Positions 31,058-38,479 of a stretch of 64,000 bases of DNA are shown here, piece by piece (within the stretch, counting starts at the first letter, position 1; each line of letters opens with the position of its first letter). A model generated the notes under the pieces. That model searched no databases. It saw nothing but the letters and a program-made list of their open reading frames with translations, and was not told the DNA's origin. The stretch is from Clostridiales bacterium. Its GTDB lineage: Bacteria; Bacillota; Clostridia; Saccharofermentanales; Saccharofermentanaceae. Made by a program: the position numbers and the translations under genes. Where the stretch lies: positions 62,001 to 126,000 of the forward strand of contig JAFVAY010000011.1 of the NCBI GenBank assembly GCA_017480325.1, read 5' to 3'.

Positions 31058-32542
31058 ATGCTTCACCTATCCAAGTCTAAGTATTGCAGCGGTCTGCAGT
31101 GTCCGAAGATGCTGTGGCTCGGTAAGAATATGCCGGAGGCCTTCGATGAGAGCATATTGAATAAGGGTGTCCTTGATGCCGGGAGCGATATCGGAGATCT
31201 GGCGATGGGGCTTCTCGGGGAGTATACGGAGGTACCTTATAGCGAGGACCTGACGAAGATGCTGGAGGAGACCCAAAGGCTTATTGATGAGGGCGTGGAG
31301 AATATCTGCGAGGCGTCACTGGCGTATAACGGGCTTTTCTGTAGCGTGGATATACTTAAGAATCTCGGTGACAAGAAGGTAGAGATCTACGAGGTCAAGA
31401 GCTCGACTCACGTTCACGATCCATACCCGGATGATGTGGCTTACCAGCACTATGTTCTGAAGAATCTGGGATTCGATGTTAAGGGTGTGTACATCGTGCA
31501 TATCAACAATAAGTATGTGAGGCATGGGGAGCTGGAGCTTGATAAGCTTTTCGAGATAGAGGACATGACGGAGGAAGCCAGGGCCCGCTACGATAAGGTG
31601 GAGGAGACCATAAAGAAACTCGAGGCAATAATGGCGGATTCGGAGGAGCCTAATCAGGAGATCGGAGAGCACTGCTTCAAACCGTACGAGTGCGGTTACT
31701 GGAAGCACTGTACCGCGAAGCTTCCCACCCCGAATGTCTTCGATCTCGGCGGGATTAAGCTGTCCACGAAGCTTAAGTACTACAACGATGGCATGGTATC
31801 TTACAAGGAGCTTCTTCAGGACGAGAAGCTCAATAATAAGGTGCAGCAGCAGATAAAGCACGAGATCAACGACCTTCCGGATGAGATCGATAAGGCGGCT
31901 GTGGAGGAGTTTCTTGATTCCTTATGGTACCCGCTGTATTTTCTGGACTTCGAGAGCTTTACCTGCGGCGTGCCGAAATACGACAACAGCTCGCCCTACC
32001 AGCAAATATGCTTCCAGTACTCGCTTCACTATATCGAGGAAAAGGGCGGGGCGCTTAAGCATAAGGAGTTCCTGGCGTATCCCGGAAAGGATCCGAGGCG
32101 CGAGCTGTGTGAGAGGCTGTGCGAGGACATCCCGCTTAATGCCTGCACGATGGTGTATAACAAGTCTTTCGAGCCCTCGAGGATAAAAGAGATGATGCCC
32201 CTCGTCCCCGAGCTTCAGGAGCATCTTACCAATATCTGCGACAACATGGTGGATCTGATGGTGCCCTTCTCCGGCCGCAAATACTATAACCGCGCCATGC
32301 AGGGCTCGTACTCTATCAAATACGTTCTGCCGGCACTGTTCCCGGGTGACCCTGCTCTCGATTACCACAACCTCGAGGGCGTGCACAACGGCGGTGAGGC
32401 GTCAGCGACCTTCCTTCGCATGGAGACTATGAGTCCCGAGGAGCTCGAGGAGTACAGGGGATATCTTCTCAAGTACTGCGGCCTCGATACCTATGCCATG
32501 GTCAAGGTATGGGAGAAGCTCAAGGAAGTCGCCGGGCGGTGA
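31058..32542 (+). CDS. DUF2779 protein: Cas4-like nuclease fused to DnaQ-like exonuclease
   Basis: 494 residues; AAAGGAG before the ATG. N-terminal Cys10 and Cys15 (KYCSGLQCPKML) plus a CxxxxxxCxxxxxxC cluster near 206-219 (CFKPYECGYWKHC) frame a RecB/Cas4-like nuclease core whose KVEIYEVKSSTHVHD supplies the Glu-x-Lys motif; four cysteines suggest an Fe-S cluster. From about residue 290, YFLDFESFTCGVP starts a DEDD-type exonuclease-like DUF2779 domain. Proteins of this family are recurrent near defence genes, but the function is not established. GC content is much higher than mcrBC. Confidence 0.75.
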   Translation: MLHLSKSKYCSGLQCPKMLWLGKNMPEAFDESILNKGVLDAGSDIGDLAMGLLGEYTEVPYSEDLTKMLEETQRLIDEGVENICEASLAYNGLFCSVDILKNLGDKKVEIYEVKSSTHVHDPYPDDVAYQHYVLKNLGFDVKGVYIVHINNKYVRHGELELDKLFEIEDMTEEARARYDKVEETIKKLEAIMADSEEPNQEIGEHCFKPYECGYWKHCTAKLPTPNVFDLGGIKLSTKLKYYNDGMVSYKELLQDEKLNNKVQQQIKHEINDLPDEIDKAAVEEFLDSLWYPLYFLDFESFTCGVPKYDNSSPYQQICFQYSLHYIEEKGGALKHKEFLAYPGKDPRRELCERLCEDIPLNACTMVYNKSFEPSRIKEMMPLVPELQEHLTNICDNMVDLMVPFSGRKYYNRAMQGSYSIKYVLPALFPGDPALDYHNLEGVHNGGEASATFLRMETMSPEELEEYRGYLLKYCGLDTYAMVKVWEKLKEVAGR

Positions 32543-32598
32543 AAACTTTCTAAACCTGTGCCGGACGTGGCGTTCCGAATATTATGCAAACCAGTGAA

Positions 32599-32712
32599 AT
32601 GTATGTTTTTGAGTATGTAATTTCAAAATTACCATACACAATAAAGTAAAAACGCCAATATGTATGGCAATATGTATGCATTTCATGATTACAAATACAA
32701 AAAAACATACAT
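32599..32712. repeat. MITE-like segment with terminal inverted repeats
   Basis: ATGTATGTTTTT at 32599-32610 and AAAAACATACAT at 32701-32712 are perfect inverted copies 90 bp apart. Inside are two direct copies of CAATATGTATGGC-like sequence. No clear target duplication is seen, so a decayed miniature element and a cruciform regulatory site are both possible. Confidence 0.4.
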
Positions 32713-32872
32713 GACATGTGGTTTCATGCTAATCCCAAGGGGAATGTGAATATCCAGGATAATCAGACCTGCATAAAGTCGAGGACAAACTTGAAGGAGC
32801 TGCCTTCTAATTTCATGTCGGGGGCTTGCATTATGGATCTGAGCTACACTGCGGAGACGTAGAGTAATGTGT

Positions 32873-32920
32873 GATGAGTTTCCTGATGGAATTCTCATCG
32901 CCGTTGACGGCTTTTTCTTT
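32873..32920 (+). terminator. double hairpin with T tract
   Basis: GATGAG/CTCATC with inner TTCC/GGAA (32873-32899) is followed directly by GCCG/CGGC with TTGA loop (32900-32911) and TTTTTCTTT. It looks like an intrinsic terminator, possibly of an unannotated short transcript upstream. Confidence 0.5.
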
Positions 32921-33028
32921 AATCAGATTAAGTTCTTTACCGTCCATAACTTAAGAATACAAAATATAAAAACTGCCGTTCACGACGGGTTATTCCTACT
33001 TAAAAACTATATTTTTCTTTCAACACCC

Positions 33029-33057
33029 TTGACATTCTCAAGGGGAGGATGTTTAAT
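33029..33057 (+). promoter_or_regulatory. promoter of the aromatic amino acid operon
   Basis: TTGACA (33029-33034), 17-bp spacer, TTTAAT (33052-33057): a near-consensus promoter. Transcription should begin at 33064-33065, exactly at the ATG of the leader peptide, so the message would be leaderless. Confidence 0.7.
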
Positions 33058-33064
33058 TAACGGC

Positions 33065-33127
33065 ATGAGAAAGAACTTTTACGCATTTGCATACAACTAT
33101 TATTACTACTTTACGAACGTGAAGTAA
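33065..33127 (+). CDS. Tyr/Phe-rich leader peptide of the aro operon
   Basis: A 20-residue frame MRKNFYAFAYNYYYYFTNVK: six Tyr and three Phe, including four Tyr in a row. It lies between the promoter and an intrinsic terminator in front of aroF, the classical arrangement for transcription attenuation: lack of charged tRNA-Tyr or tRNA-Phe stalls the ribosome and should prevent terminator formation. The start ATG coincides with the predicted transcript start; the GGGGAGG at 33042-33048 would lie outside the transcript and therefore be part of the spacer rather than a ribosome site. Confidence 0.75.
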   Translation: MRKNFYAFAYNYYYYFTNVK

Positions 33128-33179
33128 GAGTGGTTTGTGCAAGCAGGAAGTTGATGGATCATTAGATTAAGCTGATCAG

Positions 33180-33212
33180 GCGCCGCACGAATCACTCGGG
33201 CGGCGCTTTTTT
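33180..33212 (+). terminator. attenuator terminator before aroF
   Basis: GCGCCGC (33180-33186) and GCGGCGC (33200-33206) form a 7-bp GC stem with an inner CGA/TCG pair, followed by TTTTTT at 33207-33212. Between the leader peptide and this stem, GATCA/TGATC around 33156-33178 can form another hairpin; the competing antiterminator is not obvious by eye. Confidence 0.75.
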
Positions 33213-33278
33213 ACGGCCCGCCGGAGAAGATCATGAGGACATGACGGCACCAAGACGAGATCAAAGGAGAAAACGAAC

Positions 33279-34277
33279 ATGATTGCAGTACTTAAGGAAA
33301 GCGCAACAGAACAACAGATCCAGAACCTTATCAATTGGTTCGAGAGCCAGGGAGTTAAGGTCAACCGCTCGAAGGGTGATTACGTCACTATCTTAGGTCT
33401 TATCGGAGACACCACTAAGATCGACATTGAGCTTCTCGGCGGTCTTGACATCATCGATAACGTAATGAGAATTTCCGAGCCCTTCAAGAAGGCAAACAGG
33501 AAGTTCCATCCGGAGGATACAATCGTAGATATCGGAGGAGTCAAGATCGGCGGCGGCAACTTCGCTGTAATGGCAGGTCCCTGTTCGGTTGAGAACGAAG
33601 AGCAGATCATCGAGACAGCTAAGGCTGTTAAGGCCGCAGGCGCGACGCTCTTACGAGGCGGAGCTTATAAGCCGAGAACTTCACCCTACGATTTTCAGGG
33701 ACTTCACGAAGAGGGTATAAGACTTCTTCTTAAGGCTAAGGAGGTCACGGGTCTTCCCATCGTATCCGAGATCATGAGCCCCGAGCAGATCCCCGTATTC
33801 GAGGAAGTAGACTGTCTCCAGGTTGGCGCTCGTAACATGCAGAACTTCGACCTTCTTAAGGCTCTCGGTAAGACAGGCAAGCCGGTGCTTCTGAAGCGTG
33901 GACTTTCCGCCACTATCAAGGAGTGGCTAATGAGTGCAGAGTACATCATGTCCGAGGGCAATCCCAACGTTATCCTCTGCGAGAGAGGAATCAGAACATA
34001 CGAGACCTACACAAGAAATACCTTCGATGTAAGTGCTATCTCTGCCTTAAAGGAGCTGACACATCTTCCTGTTGTGGGCGACCCTTCTCACGCTACCGGT
34101 AAGGTTTCTCTCATCAAGCCCATGTCCATGGCGGCAGTCGTATCAGGTGCCGATGCTCTGGAGATCGAGGTTCATACCTGCCCCAGCAAGGCGCTCTCCG
34201 ATGCGGCACAGCAGCTTACTCCCGATCAGTTCGTCGGCGTAATGGAAGCCATCGAGAAGGCAAGAAGCATTCTCTGA
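33279..34277 (+). CDS. aroF: 3-deoxy-7-phosphoheptulonate (DAHP) synthase
   Basis: 332 residues; AAAGGAG before the ATG. An N-terminal ferredoxin-like regulatory segment of about 75 residues precedes the barrel: NFAVMAGPCSVENEEQI, LLRGGAYKPRTSPYDFQG, LQVGARNMQNFDLL, KPVLLKRGLSATIKEWL, and LPVVGDPSHATG. This is the AroH-like type with an extra domain that binds Tyr or Phe for feedback in relatives. It condenses PEP and erythrose 4-phosphate, the first committed step of the pathway. As first gene behind a Tyr/Phe attenuator, it is controlled both at transcription and probably at the enzyme. Confidence 0.95.
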   Translation: MIAVLKESATEQQIQNLINWFESQGVKVNRSKGDYVTILGLIGDTTKIDIELLGGLDIIDNVMRISEPFKKANRKFHPEDTIVDIGGVKIGGGNFAVMAGPCSVENEEQIIETAKAVKAAGATLLRGGAYKPRTSPYDFQGLHEEGIRLLLKAKEVTGLPIVSEIMSPEQIPVFEEVDCLQVGARNMQNFDLLKALGKTGKPVLLKRGLSATIKEWLMSAEYIMSEGNPNVILCERGIRTYETYTRNTFDVSAISALKELTHLPVVGDPSHATGKVSLIKPMSMAAVVSGADALEIEVHTCPSKALSDAAQQLTPDQFVGVMEAIEKARSIL

Positions 34278-34315
34278 TAAGGCGTTTCTGACGAGAAGAA
34301 AGAGGATAATCGAAA

Positions 34316-35158
34316 ATGAAGATAAAAGTAGGCGTAGTAGGCTTGGGTCTTATAGGAGCTTCCTTTTGTAAGGCTTATAAGGAAGACAAAGAGACGACGG
34401 TCTATGGCTGGAACAGAACGGAATCCACAGCTCAGATGGCAAAGATGCAGGGGGTTATCGACGACTATCTTACGGACGATAACCTGGGCGAATGCGATCT
34501 TGTTATCCTGAGCCTCTATCCTGAGGCGTCCATCGCATGGATGGAGGAGCACAGGAAGCTTTTCAACAAGGACGGTCTTGTGATAGACGCCTGCGGTACC
34601 AAGAGATTCGTATGCGAGAAGGCATTTAAGATCGCCGAAGAGGAGGGCTTCACCTTCGTAGGCTGTCACCCCATGGCAGGTACGCATTTCTCCGGTCTAA
34701 GTCACTCTAAGGCGGATATGTATAACGGTGCACCCATGGTGATCGTTCCTCCCAGATTCGACGACATCGAGCTTCTGGAGAGAGTAAAGAAGATTCTTAC
34801 TCCCTGCGGCTTCGGTTCATATCATGTGACTCACGCAGAGGAGCATGACCGGATGATTGCCTTCACATCTCAGATGGCGCACCTTGTGTCTAACGCTTAT
34901 ATCAAGAGCCCGAATGCCAGGAATCACAGCGGTTTCTCTGCCGGCTCCTATAAGGATATGACGAGAGTTGCCTGGCTTAATCCCACGATGTGGACACAGC
35001 TTTTCCTGGAGAATAAGGACAACCTTATCTTCGAGATAGACCACCTTCAGGAGGAGCTGTCTAAGTACAGGGAAGCGTTAGTCAACGACGACTTCGACGG
35101 CCTGAGAGATCTTCTTGACGAAGGCAGAAGGATCAAGGAAGAGGTAGACGGCGTATGA
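34316..35158 (+). CDS. tyrA: prephenate dehydrogenase
   Basis: 280 residues. N-terminal NAD(P)-binding motif VGVVGLGLIGASFCKAY, then VIDACGTKRFV, the substrate loop FVGCHPMAGTHFSGLSH, and the helical dimerisation domain (AFTSQMAHLVSNAY). It oxidises prephenate to 4-hydroxyphenylpyruvate for tyrosine. The chain lacks a C-terminal ACT domain, so Tyr feedback through ACT is not expected. Spacing of 38 bp after aroF, and its stop overlaps the aroB start (ATGA), indicate one operon. Confidence 0.9.
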   Translation: MKIKVGVVGLGLIGASFCKAYKEDKETTVYGWNRTESTAQMAKMQGVIDDYLTDDNLGECDLVILSLYPEASIAWMEEHRKLFNKDGLVIDACGTKRFVCEKAFKIAEEEGFTFVGCHPMAGTHFSGLSHSKADMYNGAPMVIVPPRFDDIELLERVKKILTPCGFGSYHVTHAEEHDRMIAFTSQMAHLVSNAYIKSPNARNHSGFSAGSYKDMTRVAWLNPTMWTQLFLENKDNLIFEIDHLQEELSKYREALVNDDFDGLRDLLDEGRRIKEEVDGV

Positions 35159-36237
35159 TCAGGACGCAGGTTAGAGCATCTAAGACCTATGAGGTATTGA
35201 CCGGAAGCGGACTGCTTGCCTCTTCGGGTAAGATCATGCGCGAGGTCTCACCCGACTCTCAGAAAATACTTATCGTAAGTGAGACCAATGTTGCTCCGTT
35301 ATACCTTCAGACTGTAAGAGCAAGCGCCGAGGAGAACGGCTTCGAGGTTCACGAATATGTTTACGATGCCGGAGAGAAGTCTAAGAACATCAACTCCATC
35401 GCAGGTATGTGGGGAGTGATGGCTCAGGCGGGCTTCACCAGAACGGACCTAGTGGTCGCTTTGGGCGGCGGAGTTACAGGAGATATGGCGGGCTTCGCAG
35501 CCTCGACTTTCCTTAGAGGTATCAATGTTGTTCAGATCCCCACCTCACTTCTGGCTATGGTGGATGCATCCGTGGGCGGCAAGACCGGTATCGATCTTCC
35601 CGAGGGCAAGAATCAGGTAGGGGCCTTCTGGCAGCCGTCTGCTGTGATCGAGGATACGGACTGTCTCAAGACTCTTCCCGATGAGGTGTTCACTGAGGGT
35701 ATGGCTGAGGTAATAAAATATGCCTTCATAATGGACACCAAACTTTATGAGCTCCTTGACGGTAACGCTTCTCGAGGCATTGGTATAAGAGACGATGAGG
35801 AGCTGATGGAGCGTATAGTAGGCATGTGCGTGGCGGACAAGGCTGACGTCATCATGAACGACGAGTTCGATAACGGCAGGCGCCAAACCTTGAATTACGG
35901 TCACACCGTGGGTCACGTAATCGAGAAGAACAGCAATTTCACGAAGCCTCACGGCATCTGCGTCGCTAAGGGCATGGGTATCATAATCGAATCCTGTGTC
36001 GCCGAAGGTTCTCTTGATGTCACCGAGGCATCCAGGATGTTAGGACTTATCTGCGCTTACGGTCTTCCCGTAGAGGATGACATCACCCCCGAGAAGGCAG
36101 TCGAAGGGGCGATGAACGATAAGAAGAAAAGAGGCTCCACGCTCTCTGTTATACTGGTTAACAGGATAGGAAGATCTGAGATCCGTAAGATGGATCCGGA
36201 TCGTTTCCTGAAGTTTCTTAAGGCCGGGAAAGACTGA
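35155..36237 (+). CDS. aroB: 3-dehydroquinate synthase
   Basis: 360 residues. NAD-binding glycine block VVALGGGVTGDMAGFAAST, the PTSLLAMVDASVGGKTGID segment, the metal-binding NYGHTVGHVIE and KPHGICVAKG are all present. It converts DAHP to 3-dehydroquinate. It starts on an ATGA overlap with tyrA and ends 2 bp before aroA. Confidence 0.95.
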   Translation: MIRTQVRASKTYEVLTGSGLLASSGKIMREVSPDSQKILIVSETNVAPLYLQTVRASAEENGFEVHEYVYDAGEKSKNINSIAGMWGVMAQAGFTRTDLVVALGGGVTGDMAGFAASTFLRGINVVQIPTSLLAMVDASVGGKTGIDLPEGKNQVGAFWQPSAVIEDTDCLKTLPDEVFTEGMAEVIKYAFIMDTKLYELLDGNASRGIGIRDDEELMERIVGMCVADKADVIMNDEFDNGRRQTLNYGHTVGHVIEKNSNFTKPHGICVAKGMGIIIESCVAEGSLDVTEASRMLGLICAYGLPVEDDITPEKAVEGAMNDKKKRGSTLSVILVNRIGRSEIRKMDPDRFLKFLKAGKD

Positions 36238-36239
36238 AT

Positions 36240-37373
36240 ATGAAGCTCTTTCTTAAAGATAAGACGTTTGACTTTCATGTGGATGCACCGCCGTCAAAGT
36301 CGGTCTATCACAGGGAGCTTATTATCAGATTTCTTCTGGGGTACGAGGACGACCTGATGCCTTCGCCAGAAGACAGCAAGGACATTATCGCTACCAAGAA
36401 TTGTCTTCTGGCATTACGCGAAAAGAAAACGATATTAGACTGCAACGAGTCGGGATCAACCTTAAGGTTTATGATTCCCGTGGCGGCAGCCTATGCCAAG
36501 GTTAATAACATTTCCGGCAAATTAGTATTTACAACAAAAGGCAGGCTTTACGACAGACCGATAGATGCGCTGGAGAAGTGCCTTGCTACACATAATGTGA
36601 AGATAGTAAGAAATGATAACGAGAGGACCTTCGAGCTTCAGGGGAATCTAACCGAAGGCGAGTTCGTGATCGACGGCAGCGCCTCTTCGCAGTACGTCTC
36701 GGGACTCATGATGGCTCTTACCATCCTCCCGCAGAGCACCCTTACGGTTACCGGCAAGCCCACGTCTGTTCATTACATTAAACTCACAGAAAATATTCTG
36801 AATAAGTATAAACTTGACGATAAGCAAAATCTCCAGGGCTTCAATATCGAGGGAGACTGGTCCGGCGGGGCGTTCCTTCTTTGCTTAAGCGAGCTTATTC
36901 ACGGTCATGTCGAGGTGGGAAATCTCAACAAGGACTCTGTTCAGGGAGACAAGGAGATACTTAAATTTCTTGATAAGCTCGGGGCGGAAGAGCTGTCATG
37001 GGACTGCGAGAATATTCCCGATATCGTCCCCTATATGGCGGTAACGGCAGCTTTCAGAAATAAGAAAACTGTCTTCAACAATATCGGCAGACTTCGTATA
37101 AAGGAGTCTGACCGCGTCGCTGCGATCCGCGAGCAGCTTCAGGTGGCGGGCATCAGAACAGAGGAGACGGAGGACACTCTGACTGTCTGCGGTTATGAGA
37201 ATAACTATAATAGTGATACGATTGAACTTAAGTCGTATAACGATCACCGCATGGTGATGTCGGCGATACTTATTGCTGCGGCTTTGGAATGTGACCTGAT
37301 AATAGACTCGATCGACCCGGTAGATAAATCCTTCCCGGGGCTTAGAGACGTGATAAGGGAGGAATTCTCTTAA
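36240..37373 (+). CDS. aroA: EPSP synthase (3-phosphoshikimate 1-carboxyvinyltransferase)
   Basis: 377 residues, about 50 fewer than the E. coli enzyme. Substrate-binding motifs are visible: PPSKSVYHRELIIR (Lys, Ser), NESGSTLRFMIPVA, GRLYDRPIDALEKC, DGSASSQYVSGLMMAL, the catalytic Asp/Lys region GRLRIKESDRVAAI and YNDHRMVMSAIL. The usual SGTT loop reads ESGST here. It transfers the enolpyruvyl group to shikimate 3-phosphate. Loop shortening is mostly in the N-terminal domain; function should be retained. Confidence 0.9.
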   Translation: MKLFLKDKTFDFHVDAPPSKSVYHRELIIRFLLGYEDDLMPSPEDSKDIIATKNCLLALREKKTILDCNESGSTLRFMIPVAAAYAKVNNISGKLVFTTKGRLYDRPIDALEKCLATHNVKIVRNDNERTFELQGNLTEGEFVIDGSASSQYVSGLMMALTILPQSTLTVTGKPTSVHYIKLTENILNKYKLDDKQNLQGFNIEGDWSGGAFLLCLSELIHGHVEVGNLNKDSVQGDKEILKFLDKLGAEELSWDCENIPDIVPYMAVTAAFRNKKTVFNNIGRLRIKESDRVAAIREQLQVAGIRTEETEDTLTVCGYENNYNSDTIELKSYNDHRMVMSAILIAAALECDLIIDSIDPVDKSFPGLRDVIREEFS

Positions 37374-38479
37374 TGAGTATGGACAGCACCTATAAGGGTA
37401 AGGTTCTCGAACTTAAGATCTACGGGCAATCCCACAGCCCCACGATAGGTGTGTTTATAAAAGGTCTTTCGGACGGCGTCAGGCCGGATGAGGACTTCAC
37501 GAGAAGCCTTATGGCAAGGCGCGCTCCAGGCAATAACAAGTGGTCCACTCCGCGTAAGGAGAAGGATGAGGTTATTTTCGAACAGGGGGAAGAGAATACT
37601 ATTCACGGTTACATAGTAAATACCAACACAAAGCCCAAGGACTACGCTTCCATCATGAACAAGCCGAGGCCCGGGCATGCGGACTACACCGGCAAGATAA
37701 AGTTCAAGGATGAGGCGGCTCAAAGCGGCGGCGGTATCTTCTCCGGAAGAATGACGGCGCCCCTGTGTATCGCAGGTTCCATCGCCCTGAACGAGCTTAA
37801 TAAAAGAGGTATAGAAATATACGCTCACCTTAAAAGATGCGGAGGCATAGATGACGATTCTTGCCTCATGCATGAGGTAAACGATGAGGACTTCAGGCGT
37901 AGGCTCTCTGAGGTTAAGACCAAGGAGTTCCCCGTAGTCTCGGACGAAGCGGGAGAGCAGATGAAGGCGAAGATAGAAGAGGCGAGACTCTCGCTGGATT
38001 CTGTCGGCGCTGTCGTGGAGTGCGTGATTTACGGACTACCGGCAGGACTCGGAGGACCTATCTTCGACGGGCTTGAGGGGAAGATCGCAAGCCTTATTTA
38101 CGCTATCCCCGCGGTAAAGGGAGTTGAATTCGGCGCCGGCTTTGATGTCGCAGATATGAGAGGCTCGCGGAACAACGACGAGTTCAGGTACGAAGGCGAT
38201 AAGGTCACGCTCGCGACCAACAACTGCGGCGGTATCCTGGGCGGTATAAGTGTAGGTGAAGCGGCACCCCTGGTATTCGACTGCGCCTTTAAGCCCACTC
38301 CCTCTATCGCCAGAGAGCAGAATACTATAGATATAATGAATAAAGAGAATACCACCATCTCGATCGAGGGAAGACACGACCCCTGTGTCGCGCCCCGTGC
38401 AGTTCCGGTAGTGGAGGCTGCAGCGGCCATCGCGATCTACGACGAGATATTGGCGGAGGAAATTAATGAAGACGCTTGA
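37373..38479 (+). CDS. aroC: chorismate synthase
   Basis: 368 residues. GQSHSPTIGVFIKGLSDG carries the first FMN/EPSP-binding histidine, RRAPGNNKWSTPRKEKD the arginines, RPGHADYTGKIKF and GGIFSGRMTAPLCIAG the rest; GGILGGISVGEAAPL and RHDPCVAPRAVPV close the active site. It makes chorismate using reduced FMN. The start overlaps the aroA stop (TAATG) and the end overlaps the fusion gene by 14 bp. Confidence 0.95.
   Translation: MSMDSTYKGKVLELKIYGQSHSPTIGVFIKGLSDGVRPDEDFTRSLMARRAPGNNKWSTPRKEKDEVIFEQGEENTIHGYIVNTNTKPKDYASIMNKPRPGHADYTGKIKFKDEAAQSGGGIFSGRMTAPLCIAGSIALNELNKRGIEIYAHLKRCGGIDDDSCLMHEVNDEDFRRRLSEVKTKEFPVVSDEAGEQMKAKIEEARLSLDSVGAVVECVIYGLPAGLGGPIFDGLEGKIASLIYAIPAVKGVEFGAGFDVADMRGSRNNDEFRYEGDKVTLATNNCGGILGGISVGEAAPLVFDCAFKPTPSIAREQNTIDIMNKENTTISIEGRHDPCVAPRAVPVVEAAAAIAIYDEILAEEINEDA

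Larger units (their letters stand above)
32543..33028. other. long intergenic region before the aro promoter
   Basis: No convincing gene. It holds a 114-bp AT-rich segment flanked by perfect 12-bp inverted repeats (32599-32712) and a double hairpin with a T tract (32873-32920). Open frames here lack ribosome binding sites. Confidence 0.5.

Noticed and set aside
32867-33064. Longer open frame running into the aro leader peptide
   Set aside because: It crosses a terminator and the aro promoter; only the final 20 codons after the predicted transcript start make sense.
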